5,942 nucleotides of DNA from an uncultured Bacteroidales bacterium. GTDB lineage: Bacteria > Bacteroidota > Bacteroidia > Bacteroidales > Bacteroidaceae. The stretch covers positions 1-5,942 of the forward strand of contig CADCOX010000073.1 of assembly GCA_902803195.1 (NCBI GenBank). Direction: 5' to 3'. Shown here one piece after another: positions 1 through 5,941 of this stretch (positions are counted from its first letter, which is position 1; each line of letters opens with the position of its first letter). The notes beneath the pieces were generated by a model that was not told the origin of the DNA, searched no databases, and worked only from the letters and a program-made list of their open reading frames with translations. A program made the translations under genes and the position numbers.

Positions 1-431
1 AAATCGTTAAGCGGGAGAGAGCGCTGCATCACGATGAGCGCTCCCACCCTCTGCTTGGACATCGAGAGGCATGCCATGACGATTGGGATGATGTCCTCGC
101 GTGTATGCGACTGTTTCTTCTCTCCACTGAAGAAACGGACAGCAGCCCGTACCCGCTGATGTGTGCCGATAGTGAAGAAGAACTTGCGAATCTCATCTTG
201 AAAAAGAATGAGGAGGGCAATGGCACCGACGCTGACAATACGATCGAGGAGTGTACCAAGAAGGCGCATCTCCAAGACCTGGGAGATGAAGAGCCAAAAG
301 ACGACGAACACGAGGACACCGAAGAAGATGTTCAATGAACGAGACTCTTTCATCAGGCGGTAGCAGTAGTAAAGGAGTACGGCTACCAACAGTATGTCAA
401 GGATGTCTTTTATGCCTATGGAGAAGAACAT
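1..431 (-). CDS. cdaA: Diadenylate cyclase CdaA (c-di-AMP synthase), N-terminal part, cut by window edge
   Basis: CdaA-type enzymes condense two ATP into the second messenger c-di-AMP at the cytoplasmic face of the inner membrane. I translated the minus strand from ATG at 431; an in-frame TAA lies four codons upstream and no other start codon falls between, so this start is secure. The 143 visible codons run off the left edge. Three hydrophobic segments (about residues 7-24, 34-53 and 58-78) match the three-helix CdaA membrane anchor. They are followed by the family-typical LFQDEIRK (76-83) and by the beginning of the DAC (DisA_N) domain, GALIV at 130-134. The catalytic DGA and RHR motifs would lie beyond the window, so activity cannot be judged here. 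The gene starts 31 bp after folP on the same strand with no promoter in the gap, so they are probably co-transcribed; folP next to cdaA is a familiar order in Bacteroidota. No good Shine-Dalgarno sequence is visible. Confidence 0.93.
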   Translation of the reverse strand, partial: MFFSIGIKDILDILLVAVLLYYCYRLMKESRSLNIFFGVLVFVVFWLFISQVLEMRLLGTLLDRIVSVGAIALLILFQDEIRKFFFTIGTHQRVRAAVRFFSGEKKQSHTREDIIPIVMACLSMSKQRVGALIVMQRSLPLND

Positions 432-462
432 AAGGGGTACTTACGATTTGACGATTAACAAT

Positions 463-1362
463 TTATGATTGAACTGCGCTACAGATACGGACGGCCTCCA
501 CTGCTTCAGGGACATCATGAACGCGCAGAATATGAGCCCCAGCCTGAAGGGCAAGCGTATGGAGGACTGTCGTACCATTGAGAGCCTCCTCTGGCGTGGT
601 ACCAAGAAGACGATAAATCATAGACTTACGCGAGACTCCGATAAGGAAAGGATTGTCGGGGAAGAGTTTGATGAGATCTGAAAGGCCATGAAAGAGTGCA
701 TAGTTCTGCTCAAGACTCTTGCCAAAGCCAAAGCCTGGGTCAAGGATAACATCCGAAACGCCAAGGGCATAAAGCTGCTGAAGGCGCTCAGCAAAGAAGC
801 GAGCGACCTGAACGGAGATGGGTTCAACCTGCCTCGAAAGGCGGGGCACTGCAGCAGAGTCAGGATGAGAAACAGCATCAGCTGAAGAGAATGAATTATC
901 GGGCATGGCGGAAGAAGCGAAACCACCGCTATGGGTAAGGACGTATGGAACACGCAAATCCGCTACCGCCGCAAAGAGGTCTGGGTCAAGAGCACCCGCT
1001 GATACATCATTGATGATTTGTACGCCAAAGTCACAAACCACACGCCGCGCGACAGCTGCACGAAACGTATCGACACTAATGATGACATCAGGAAGTGCTC
1101 GGCGCAAGGCCGTAAGAGCCGGGACAAGGCGACTAAGTTCCTCGTCCGCAGATACGGGTGAAGCCCCAGGGCGGGTACTTACAGCCCCGATGTCGAGAAG
1201 AGCCGCGCCCGCTTCAATCATGCCACGGGCTCGAGAGACGATGGCATCAGGATCTATGGACAAGCGACTCCCTGCATAAAAGGAGTCGGGAGTGACATTG
1301 AGAATGCCCATGACAAGTGGGGCACTTAAATCCAAAAGATGTCCGTTGATATTGATGTCCAT
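463..1362 (-). CDS. folP: Dihydropteroate synthase (folate biosynthesis)
   Basis: Cytoplasmic enzyme joining 6-hydroxymethyl-dihydropterin diphosphate to p-aminobenzoate in folate synthesis; it is the sulfonamide target. The 299-aa product shows the DHPS signatures in order: MGILNVTPDSF (18-28, N22 being the metal/diphosphate-binding Asn), DIGAVSTRPG (57-66), SVDTF with D98, INDVSAG with N118, DPGFGFGK (208-215), GVSRKS with K246, and RVHDV with R280 and H282. All core pterin and pABA residues are present except that the usual LMHM strand motif reads LTHS at 142-145. After it there is a Ser/Ala/Pro-rich stretch (about 148-183), roughly 20 residues longer than in typical DHPS. The ATG at 1362 places the first strand directly before the NVTPDSF motif, as in the family. 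The gene is first in the minus-strand unit with cdaA. The fold and role are firm; the modified loop is the only odd point. Confidence 0.97.
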   Translation of the reverse strand: MDININGHLLDLSAPLVMGILNVTPDSFYAGSRLSIDPDAIVSRARGMIEAGAALLDIGAVSTRPGASPVSADEELSRLVPALTALRRALPDVIISVDTFRAAVARRVVCDFGVQIINDVSAGALDPDLFAAVADLRVPYVLTHSGGFASSAMPDNSFSSADAVSHPDSAAVPRLSRQVEPISVQVARFFAERLQQLYALGVSDVILDPGFGFGKSLEQNYALFHGLSDLIKLFPDNPFLIGVSRKSMIYRLLGTTPEEALNGTTVLHTLALQAGAHILRVHDVPEAVEAVRICSAVQS

Positions 1363-1388
1363 ACGTCAAAAAAACGTTTGCTGCGGCA

Positions 1389-1422
1389 CAAAGGTAGGAA
1401 GATTTTTTTGTTTCCTCTCAAA
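1389..1422 (-). promoter_or_regulatory. Predicted Bacteroidota-type promoter for folP-cdaA
   Basis: Read on the minus strand, TACCTTTG (1396 to 1389) matches the -7 consensus TAnnTTTG exactly. TTTG (1422 to 1419) lies 22 bp upstream as a -33 element, a slightly long spacer. Transcription would start near 1382, leaving a leader of about 20 nt before the folP ATG at 1362. Pattern match only. Confidence 0.6.
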
Positions 1423-1425
1423 AAG

Positions 1426-1457
1426 TTTGTGAGATTTGCAGTTTATCGCTACTTTTG
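1426..1457 (+). promoter_or_regulatory. Predicted Bacteroidota-type promoter for the PPIase gene
   Basis: TTTG at 1426-1429, a 20-bp spacer, and TACTTTTG at 1450-1457 fit the -33/-7 consensus TTTG-N19-21-TAnnTTTG. Expected initiation near 1463 leaves about 30 nt of leader. Its -33 box is separated by only 3 bp from the -33 box of the divergent folP promoter. Pattern match only. Confidence 0.65.
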
Positions 1458-1493
1458 TCGGCGAAAACGCGACTAAACGCGTGAAAAGAAGTG

Positions 1494-2192
1494 ATGAAAC
1501 GAACAGTTTTACTCATTTTCATGCTCTGCGCCACCCTTGTCAACGTAGGAGCTAAGCAGAAGTCCAAGGTGGTTCGATTAGAGACGACTGCAGGCGTTAT
1601 ACGCGTAGAACTAAGCGACGAGACGCCTAAACATCGTGACAACTTTGTGAAGTTGTGCCAGGAAGGTTATTACAACGGTATACTCTTTCATCGCGTCATC
1701 AAGGACTTCATGATTCAATGCGGCTCGTGCGACGCACGTGTCCGTCAAGAAGGTGATTCATTGGTGTCACCACCGCGCGACAAGGTGCTGGGAGACTGCG
1801 ACCCGGGTTACACCTTACCAGCCGAATTCAACCTCCCTTGGTTGTTTCATGAACGCGGCGCCCTTGCCGCCGCTCGTGAGAGCGACGACATCAATCCCGA
1901 GATGCGCAGCTCAGGTTCGCAGTTCTACATCGTCTACGGTCGTTCGTGGGGCGAGACATCGTTGGGAAAAGTGCGAGCCGCGTTGGACGAAAAAGGCGTG
2001 GAGATGAACCGCGAGATGTGGGACACATACCTCAGTCGGGGCGGTGCGCCTCATTTGGACGGCACCTACACGGTGTTTGGTCATGTCATCGACGGCATGA
2101 AGGTGGTAAAGGCCATTCAGGCAGTGGCGACGGACAAAGACGATCGTCCTCTGGAGGACGTAGTACTGCTGCGCGCTACGATAGAACGATGA
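1494..2192 (+). CDS. Secreted cyclophilin-type peptidyl-prolyl cis-trans isomerase
   Basis: Catalyses cis-trans isomerisation of Xaa-Pro bonds during folding of exported proteins. The 232-aa product starts with a Sec signal peptide (about 1-20, ending VNVGA; no lipobox), so a periplasmic location is likely. The cyclophilin domain covers about 27-230: FHRVI at 65-69 (R67 is the catalytic Arg), then F72, M73 and Q75; GSQFYI at 141-146; HLDGTYTVFG at 187-196. Compared with human CypA, F113 is Tyr (Y145), W121 is His (H187) and H126 is Tyr (Y192). These are changes in the proline pocket, though His at 187 is common in bacteria. An approximately 40-residue helical insertion (148-186) separates GSQFYI from HLDG. 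I chose ATG 1494 over the in-frame GTG at 1491 because it is the standard start and gives a clean MKR signal-peptide beginning, after an A-rich AAAAGAAG at 1483-1490. It looks monocistronic. Confidence 0.94.
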   Translation: MKRTVLLIFMLCATLVNVGAKQKSKVVRLETTAGVIRVELSDETPKHRDNFVKLCQEGYYNGILFHRVIKDFMIQCGSCDARVRQEGDSLVSPPRDKVLGDCDPGYTLPAEFNLPWLFHERGALAAARESDDINPEMRSSGSQFYIVYGRSWGETSLGKVRAALDEKGVEMNREMWDTYLSRGGAPHLDGTYTVFGHVIDGMKVVKAIQAVATDKDDRPLEDVVLLRATIER

Positions 2193-2233
2193 ACCCAAAA
2201 ATGCGGTCATTTGGGCAAAAAAGACCAAAATTT

Positions 2234-2265
2234 CTTGCGAATGTAGGCTTGTGTGCTTACCTTTG
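2234..2265 (+). promoter_or_regulatory. Predicted Bacteroidota-type promoter for the lipoprotein/barrel pair
   Basis: TACCTTTG at 2258-2265 matches TAnnTTTG exactly. CTTG at 2234-2237 lies 20 bp upstream as a degenerate -33 box (TTG core). The expected start is near 2272, about 27 nt before the ATG at 2299. This separates the lipoprotein/barrel unit from the preceding PPIase gene. Pattern match only. Confidence 0.6.
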
Positions 2266-2298
2266 CACCCTGAAAATCAATGATAACTATATAGAAGC

Positions 2299-3549
2299 AT
2301 GAAATTACGCTCTCTCCTACCCCTTCTTGGCTTGGCGCTCCTGCTACTTCAAGGTTGCATGGCCGACGAGCCAGCCAATGCAGAATGCGACATCGAGAAG
2401 TGCTGGGTACACTTCGACGCACCCGAAACAATATTCTACCATGATTACGACACGCTCGCTGGCGAGCCCATCTCCGTGGACCGCCCGAATGACAAGATAA
2501 TCCCGACATCGGTAGACAGCATTGTGTTCACCACGCGCTGGGATGCGCAAGTGGTGGGCAATGTCCCTTTGTTCATAGAAGTGACCCAAGGCGCTAAGCT
2601 GTTCCGCCTCGTGGACGGGCAGGAAGTGCCCTTTGTCAGCGGCACGCCTGTCGACCTCTCGGCGACAGCCGTCGATGAGCATGCCGAGCAGCGTTTCATC
2701 GTCCGCTCCGAAGACGGGAAATGGAGCCGCACCTACCGCATCAGCATCCAAGTGCCGCCTATGCCCTCGTACCCTCCTGGAGGATTCCTATTCAAGTTTG
2801 ACGGCTACGAACTGAACAAAGGTAATCAATATTATGTGTGGAACGAGACCAACCCATTCCTGAGCGACACACAATGGGCCAACGGCAATCCCGGTTTCCG
2901 CATGAGCAAGAGTTCGGCAAAACCTGAAGAATACCCGACCGTGGCGGTTGCAGATGGCGGCGTCGATGGCGGTCCTTGCCTGAAACTGACAACACGTGAT
3001 ACAGGTGGCTTTGGCCTTATGGTGAACATGCGCATCGCTGCCGGCAACCATTTCATCGGTAGTTTCGATGTAGGGCAAGCCCTTAATGGACAAGCGGGTG
3101 CACTGGCTGCAACCCGCTTCGGACAACCGTTTACCCACAAACCTACACGCCTGACGGGCTACTATAAATTTACGCCCGGCGAAGTGAAGCAAGACCGTGC
3201 TGGTAAGCCGATGGACGAACAGGATATCTGTGATATCTATTGCGTCTTCTACAAGAATACCGATGCCGAAGGCAAACAGGTGCAACTGGATGGTGCCAAC
3301 GTACTCTCGAGCGAGAACATCGTAGGTTTGGCCCGCCTCAAGAGCGAAGATGTCGATACTCATGGCGACCGCTGGCTACCCTTCGATCTGCCCGTTATCT
3401 ATTCCACTGAAGTCACAGAGGAAGACGTGAAGGATGCCCACTACTCGATGACGATTTGCTTCTCGTCGAGCATCGACGGAGCTTACTTCCGTGGCGCCGT
3501 AGGCTCTGAGCTCTGGATTGACGAGGTAACACTGGAGTGTGAATACTAA
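2299..3549 (+). CDS. PCMD-family surface lipoprotein (putative carbohydrate metabolism domain)
   Basis: The 416-aa product begins with a lipoprotein signal peptide: a Leu-rich core, then LQGC with the lipidated Cys at residue 20. The next residues, MADE, put acidic residues shortly after the Cys, as in Bacteroidota export signals for surface lipoproteins, so outer-leaflet or cell-surface placement is an inference. Residues about 30-152 are beta-rich and resemble an Ig-like N-terminal domain ending in RTYRISIQV. Residues about 160-416 look like the PCMD jelly-roll domain, with KFDGYE (166-171), LTGYYKFTPG (285-294) and the closing strand SELWIDEVTL (403-412). The family is known structurally from Bacteroides thetaiotaomicron BT2081, and its link to carbohydrate is only proposed; I see no catalytic motif. 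The gene has its own promoter and is followed 25 bp later by a beta-barrel gene. The family assignment comes from pattern recognition without a profile search. Confidence 0.8.
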   Translation: MKLRSLLPLLGLALLLLQGCMADEPANAECDIEKCWVHFDAPETIFYHDYDTLAGEPISVDRPNDKIIPTSVDSIVFTTRWDAQVVGNVPLFIEVTQGAKLFRLVDGQEVPFVSGTPVDLSATAVDEHAEQRFIVRSEDGKWSRTYRISIQVPPMPSYPPGGFLFKFDGYELNKGNQYYVWNETNPFLSDTQWANGNPGFRMSKSSAKPEEYPTVAVADGGVDGGPCLKLTTRDTGGFGLMVNMRIAAGNHFIGSFDVGQALNGQAGALAATRFGQPFTHKPTRLTGYYKFTPGEVKQDRAGKPMDEQDICDIYCVFYKNTDAEGKQVQLDGANVLSSENIVGLARLKSEDVDTHGDRWLPFDLPVIYSTEVTEEDVKDAHYSMTICFSSSIDGAYFRGAVGSELWIDEVTLECEY

Positions 3550-3574
3550 ACAGAAACGACTGAAAGACAAAACA

Positions 3575-4351
3575 ATGAAACTCAAGACCATTATATTTTG
3601 TGTCGCACTGGCCGCCCAAACGGGGGCTATGGCACAGACCGAAGACCGTTTCGAGGCCTGGGGCCCCACTAATCAGGAGACGCAGACGGGTTGGATTCTG
3701 CGTGCTGGCTATGTTCTGGGAGGCACTACGCCTATTCCTCTGCCAGCCGAGATTCGCCGTATCCACGAGTTCAAGCCGTTAGGCGGCCTCACGCTCGGGG
3801 CTGATTTCTACCACATGTTCAACCGCCGCTGGGGCCTGCAAGTGGGATGGCACTTCTTCTATGAAGGTTTCCATACAGGAGCCAAGGTGAAGAACTACCG
3901 CATGGGTATCACCAAGGACGGCAACTACTTGGAAGGCAACTTCACAGGCACCGATGAGACCGACACGAAGATGCTCGGTGCCACCGTCCCCCTGACGGCC
4001 ACCCTACGCATGTCACCTCGTTGGAACGTGAGTGCAGGGCCCTTTGTGTCAATGCTTTACTACAAGACGTTTGAGGGTATGGTCTATGACGGCTACCTCC
4101 GCGAAGGCAATCCCACAGGCCAAAAGGTGGAGATGACACGCGACAACCCTGCCAACTACGACTTCAAGGACAATATGCTCAACTGCTATTGGGGCTTGGA
4201 AGTGCTCTTTGACTGGAAAGCGATGAAGCACATGAATGTGTTCGGCGGGCTCGACTGGGCGTTCAGCAGCGTGTTTCCCGGCGACTTTCAGACGGTGGAA
4301 TTCAAGATGTTCCCCATCTATGCGAAGGTCGGCCTGGCGTATCGGTATTGA
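3575..4351 (+). CDS. Outer-membrane beta-barrel protein
   Basis: The 258-aa product has a clear Sec signal peptide (1-20, cleavage after GAMA, mature start QTEDRF). The rest alternates polar and aromatic/hydrophobic residues in amphipathic strands, for example WILRAGYVLGG (40-50), GGLTLGADFYHMF (70-82), WGLQVGWHFFYEGF (86-99), WNVSAGPFVSMLYY (150-163) and WGLEVLFDW (206-214). It ends in the aromatic-terminated strand AKVGLAYRY expected for a BAM-inserted barrel. The size suggests 8-10 strands, similar to small PorT/OmpX-like porin-family proteins; no OmpA peptidoglycan domain is present. I prefer ATG 3575, which gives a normal signal peptide, over an in-frame GTG at 3539 that would overlap the upstream gene by 11 bp and add a charged, non-signal extension. 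It probably shares a transcript with the PCMD lipoprotein, and the two may form a surface complex. The transported or bound substrate is unknown. Confidence 0.85.
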   Translation: MKLKTIIFCVALAAQTGAMAQTEDRFEAWGPTNQETQTGWILRAGYVLGGTTPIPLPAEIRRIHEFKPLGGLTLGADFYHMFNRRWGLQVGWHFFYEGFHTGAKVKNYRMGITKDGNYLEGNFTGTDETDTKMLGATVPLTATLRMSPRWNVSAGPFVSMLYYKTFEGMVYDGYLREGNPTGQKVEMTRDNPANYDFKDNMLNCYWGLEVLFDWKAMKHMNVFGGLDWAFSSVFPGDFQTVEFKMFPIYAKVGLAYRY

Positions 4352-4398
4352 AAGGTTGAAAAGTTGAAAGATTGAAAAGTTGAAAGGTTGAAAAGTTC
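4351..4398. repeat. Tandem repeat: three 16-bp (six 8-bp) purine-rich units
   Basis: Three head-to-tail copies of AAAGGTTGAAAAGTTG with only two deviations: A instead of G at 4371, and C instead of G at 4398. Each copy is two variants of an octamer AAARGTTG. The array begins at the last A of the barrel gene's TGA stop codon, so it lies directly in the 3' untranslated region of the lipoprotein/barrel transcript. Similar GTTGAAA-type runs recur between genes in some Prevotella-like genomes (from memory, not checked). Function unknown. Confidence 0.9.
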
Positions 4399-4465
4399 TT
4401 CAGACTCGCTTGCGCTCGCGCTCGAACTTGTTCGCTCATTCGAACGTAGTGGGTCTTGAGAAGAA
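4396..4465. repeat. GC-rich inverted-repeat segment between the octamer arrays
   Basis: Outer arms TTCTTC (4396-4401) and GAAGAA (4460-4465) are complementary. AGAC (4402-4405) and GTCT (4453-4456) continue the pairing after a 3-nt bulge. Inside, GTTCG (4430-4434) pairs with CGAAC (4441-4445) around a 6-nt loop, and GCGCTC is repeated twice at 4412-4423. Just outside, CGGC-AAA-GCCG (4467-4477) forms a further small hairpin. The segment lies between the last stop codon and the phosphatase gene and encodes no plausible protein. It could be a dispersed REP/MITE-like repeat, a structured 3' end, or both. There is no U-tract, so a classical terminator call is not supported. Confidence 0.5.
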
Positions 4466-4482
4466 GCGGCAAAGCCGAGCAG

Positions 4483-4498
4483 AAAAGCTGAAAGGTTG
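4483..4498. repeat. Right-hand copy of the 16-bp octamer-pair repeat
   Basis: AAAAGCTG followed by AAAGGTTG has the same octamer units and orientation as the array at 4351-4398, with one substitution (C at 4488), but lies 84 bp further on beyond the GC-rich inverted-repeat segment. The segment is thus bracketed by direct repeats, as if it had been inserted into, or grown within, an originally continuous array. The remaining stretch to the phosphatase start (4499-4525) is AT-rich with a GTTTAAAC palindrome at 4508-4515. Confidence 0.75.
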
Positions 4499-4525
4499 AA
4501 ATCTATTGTTTAAACATTATAACCT

Positions 4526-5941
4526 ATGAAGAATCGTTTATTATCGCTGCTCATAACGGCCATAATAGCCGTAGCAGCAATGGCCGAAGGTCAAGTGAAA
4601 TACGTTTTCTATTTCATTGGCGACGGCATGGGCGTGAATCAGATCAACGTCACAGAGACTTACCTCGCTGCCCTGAAGGGTAAGATTGGCATTGAGCCCA
4701 TCGTGATGTCAAGTTTCCCAGTTGTGGGCATGGTAAACACCTACTCAGCCCTCAATGGCGTAACAGACTCTGCAGCAGGCGGTACGGCACTGGCTTGCGG
4801 CAAGAAGACCAAGAATGGTGCCATTGGCATGCTACAAGACTTGGAGACGCCTTGCACCAGCATCGCTGTGTGGGCGCAACGCGCAGGCAAAGCCGTAGGC
4901 ATAGCTACAAACGTAGCCATCACCCACGCCACGCCCGCATCTTTTTACGGCCATCAACCCAGCCGTAATATGTACTACGAGATCGGTCAAGACCTCTGCA
5001 AGAGCGGTTTCGACTTCTTCGCCGGCTGTGACTTCCACCGTCCCAACACCAAGGAAGGCGAGCCCACGCTCCGCGAGCAGGCTAAGGAGGCTGGCTATAC
5101 CATCCTCACAGGTGGCTATAAGGAATACATGAAGAAAGGACGCAAAGCAGAGAAACTGATCATGTTCCAAAGTGATTATCAGAACGAAAAGCTCGGCAGC
5201 GACCATATCCCCTACGCCTTAGATCAAGACAAGAACGACCTGACACTGGAACAGATTGTCCGCGCTGGCATCAACTATCTGATGGGCAAGCAGAAGGACG
5301 GTTTCTTCTTCCAGATCGAAGGCGGCATGATTGACTATGCTTGCCATCGCAATGATATCGGCAATGCCATCAATGAGGTCCTTGATATGGACAAGGCTGT
5401 AAAAGTGGCCTACGAGTTCTACCTGCAGCATCCCGACGAGACCATCATTGTCATCAGCGCAGACCACGAGACGGGCGGCCTCGTCATGGGTAAAGGTCCC
5501 TACGAGCTCCATACCGACCTGTTGAAATATCAGCGCAAGAGCATCGACGAACTGAAATGGATGCTCAACCAGCAGTATAAGAAGAACCCCAAGGCCTTCA
5601 CCAAGACAGCCGTGGAGAAGGTGCTGAAAGCAGAGATGGGTCTGTGGGACCACATCAAACTCACGGATCAACAGGCAGAACGTCTCACGGCCCGTTGGAA
5701 TGATATCGAGAAGGCAATAGCCGAGAACGGAAAAGTGGGCGACCGCATCAACGAACTCTGCGAAACCACGAAACGAATCATCTCGGATGCTGCGCTAATC
5801 AGTTGGGCCAGCGGTGGTCACTCCAATGGCTATGTGCCCATCTACGCTATCGGCCCCGGTACAGAAGTCTTCCAAGGCCGCATTGACAACATCGAGATAG
5901 CCCCTGCCATGGCTAAGATTGCCGGCTACGAGGCTGAATAA
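4526..5941 (+). CDS. phoA: Secreted PhoA-type alkaline phosphatase
   Basis: Periplasmic phosphomonoesterase that releases inorganic phosphate using two Zn and one Mg. The 471-aa product has a signal peptide (1-20, ending AAMA) and the full active site, aligned by eye with E. coli PhoA: D33 in IGDGMG, nucleophile S82 in VTDSAAGGT, H134 and T136 in THATPASF (E. coli D153/T155), R147 (R166), E265 in IEGGMID (E322), D270 and H274 (D327/H331), D313-H314 in SADHETGG (D369/H370), and H432 in SGGHSNG (H412). The E. coli K328 position is Tyr271; Lys, His or Trp are the better-known residues there. A helical, charged insertion (about 325-420) separates the DHE and GGH motifs. The TAA stop is complete, one base before the window edge. 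No consensus promoter is evident in the repeat-bearing 174-bp leader, so its expression signal is unclear. The symbol is assigned by family, not by proven orthology. Confidence 0.95.
   Translation: MKNRLLSLLITAIIAVAAMAEGQVKYVFYFIGDGMGVNQINVTETYLAALKGKIGIEPIVMSSFPVVGMVNTYSALNGVTDSAAGGTALACGKKTKNGAIGMLQDLETPCTSIAVWAQRAGKAVGIATNVAITHATPASFYGHQPSRNMYYEIGQDLCKSGFDFFAGCDFHRPNTKEGEPTLREQAKEAGYTILTGGYKEYMKKGRKAEKLIMFQSDYQNEKLGSDHIPYALDQDKNDLTLEQIVRAGINYLMGKQKDGFFFQIEGGMIDYACHRNDIGNAINEVLDMDKAVKVAYEFYLQHPDETIIVISADHETGGLVMGKGPYELHTDLLKYQRKSIDELKWMLNQQYKKNPKAFTKTAVEKVLKAEMGLWDHIKLTDQQAERLTARWNDIEKAIAENGKVGDRINELCETTKRIISDAALISWASGGHSNGYVPIYAIGPGTEVFQGRIDNIEIAPAMAKIAGYEAE

Noticed and set aside
29..319. 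96-codon Ser-rich minus-strand open frame at the left edge
   Set aside because: It is the wrong frame of the cdaA coding strand; the true frame gives a membrane anchor and the beginning of a DAC domain.
618..953. 111-codon minus-strand open frame overlapping folP
   Set aside because: It is in another frame of the same strand as a convincing folP, has a low-complexity Ser/Leu-rich product, and no start signal.
2194..2215. Small stem-loop (CCCAAA/TTTGGG with a 2-nt bulge, then TG/CA) 2 nt after the PPIase stop, as a terminator
   Set aside because: The stem is short and AT-containing and is followed by CAAAAAA rather than a U-tract on the plus strand, so it cannot be called a terminator from sequence alone.
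2788..3363. 191-codon open frame on the minus strand opposite the PCMD lipoprotein gene
   Set aside because: No recognisable domain, opposite a gene with strong signal-peptide and domain evidence; best explained as a codon-bias shadow.
3539..3574. In-frame GTG at 3539 as the start of the beta-barrel gene
   Set aside because: It would place a charged 12-residue extension before a perfectly good signal peptide and overlap the upstream gene; ATG 3575 is better.
4351..4498. The repeat array as a CRISPR
   Set aside because: Units are 8/16 bp, directly adjacent and without unique spacers; no cas genes are present.
4504..4511. TATTGTTT upstream of the phosphatase as a -7 promoter box
   Set aside because: Spacing within the element does not match TAnnTTTG and there is no TTTG about 20 bp upstream; no promoter is called.
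5219..5671. 150-codon open frame on the minus strand opposite the alkaline phosphatase gene
   Set aside because: It lies wholly antisense to conserved catalytic sequence and its product has no recognisable family features.
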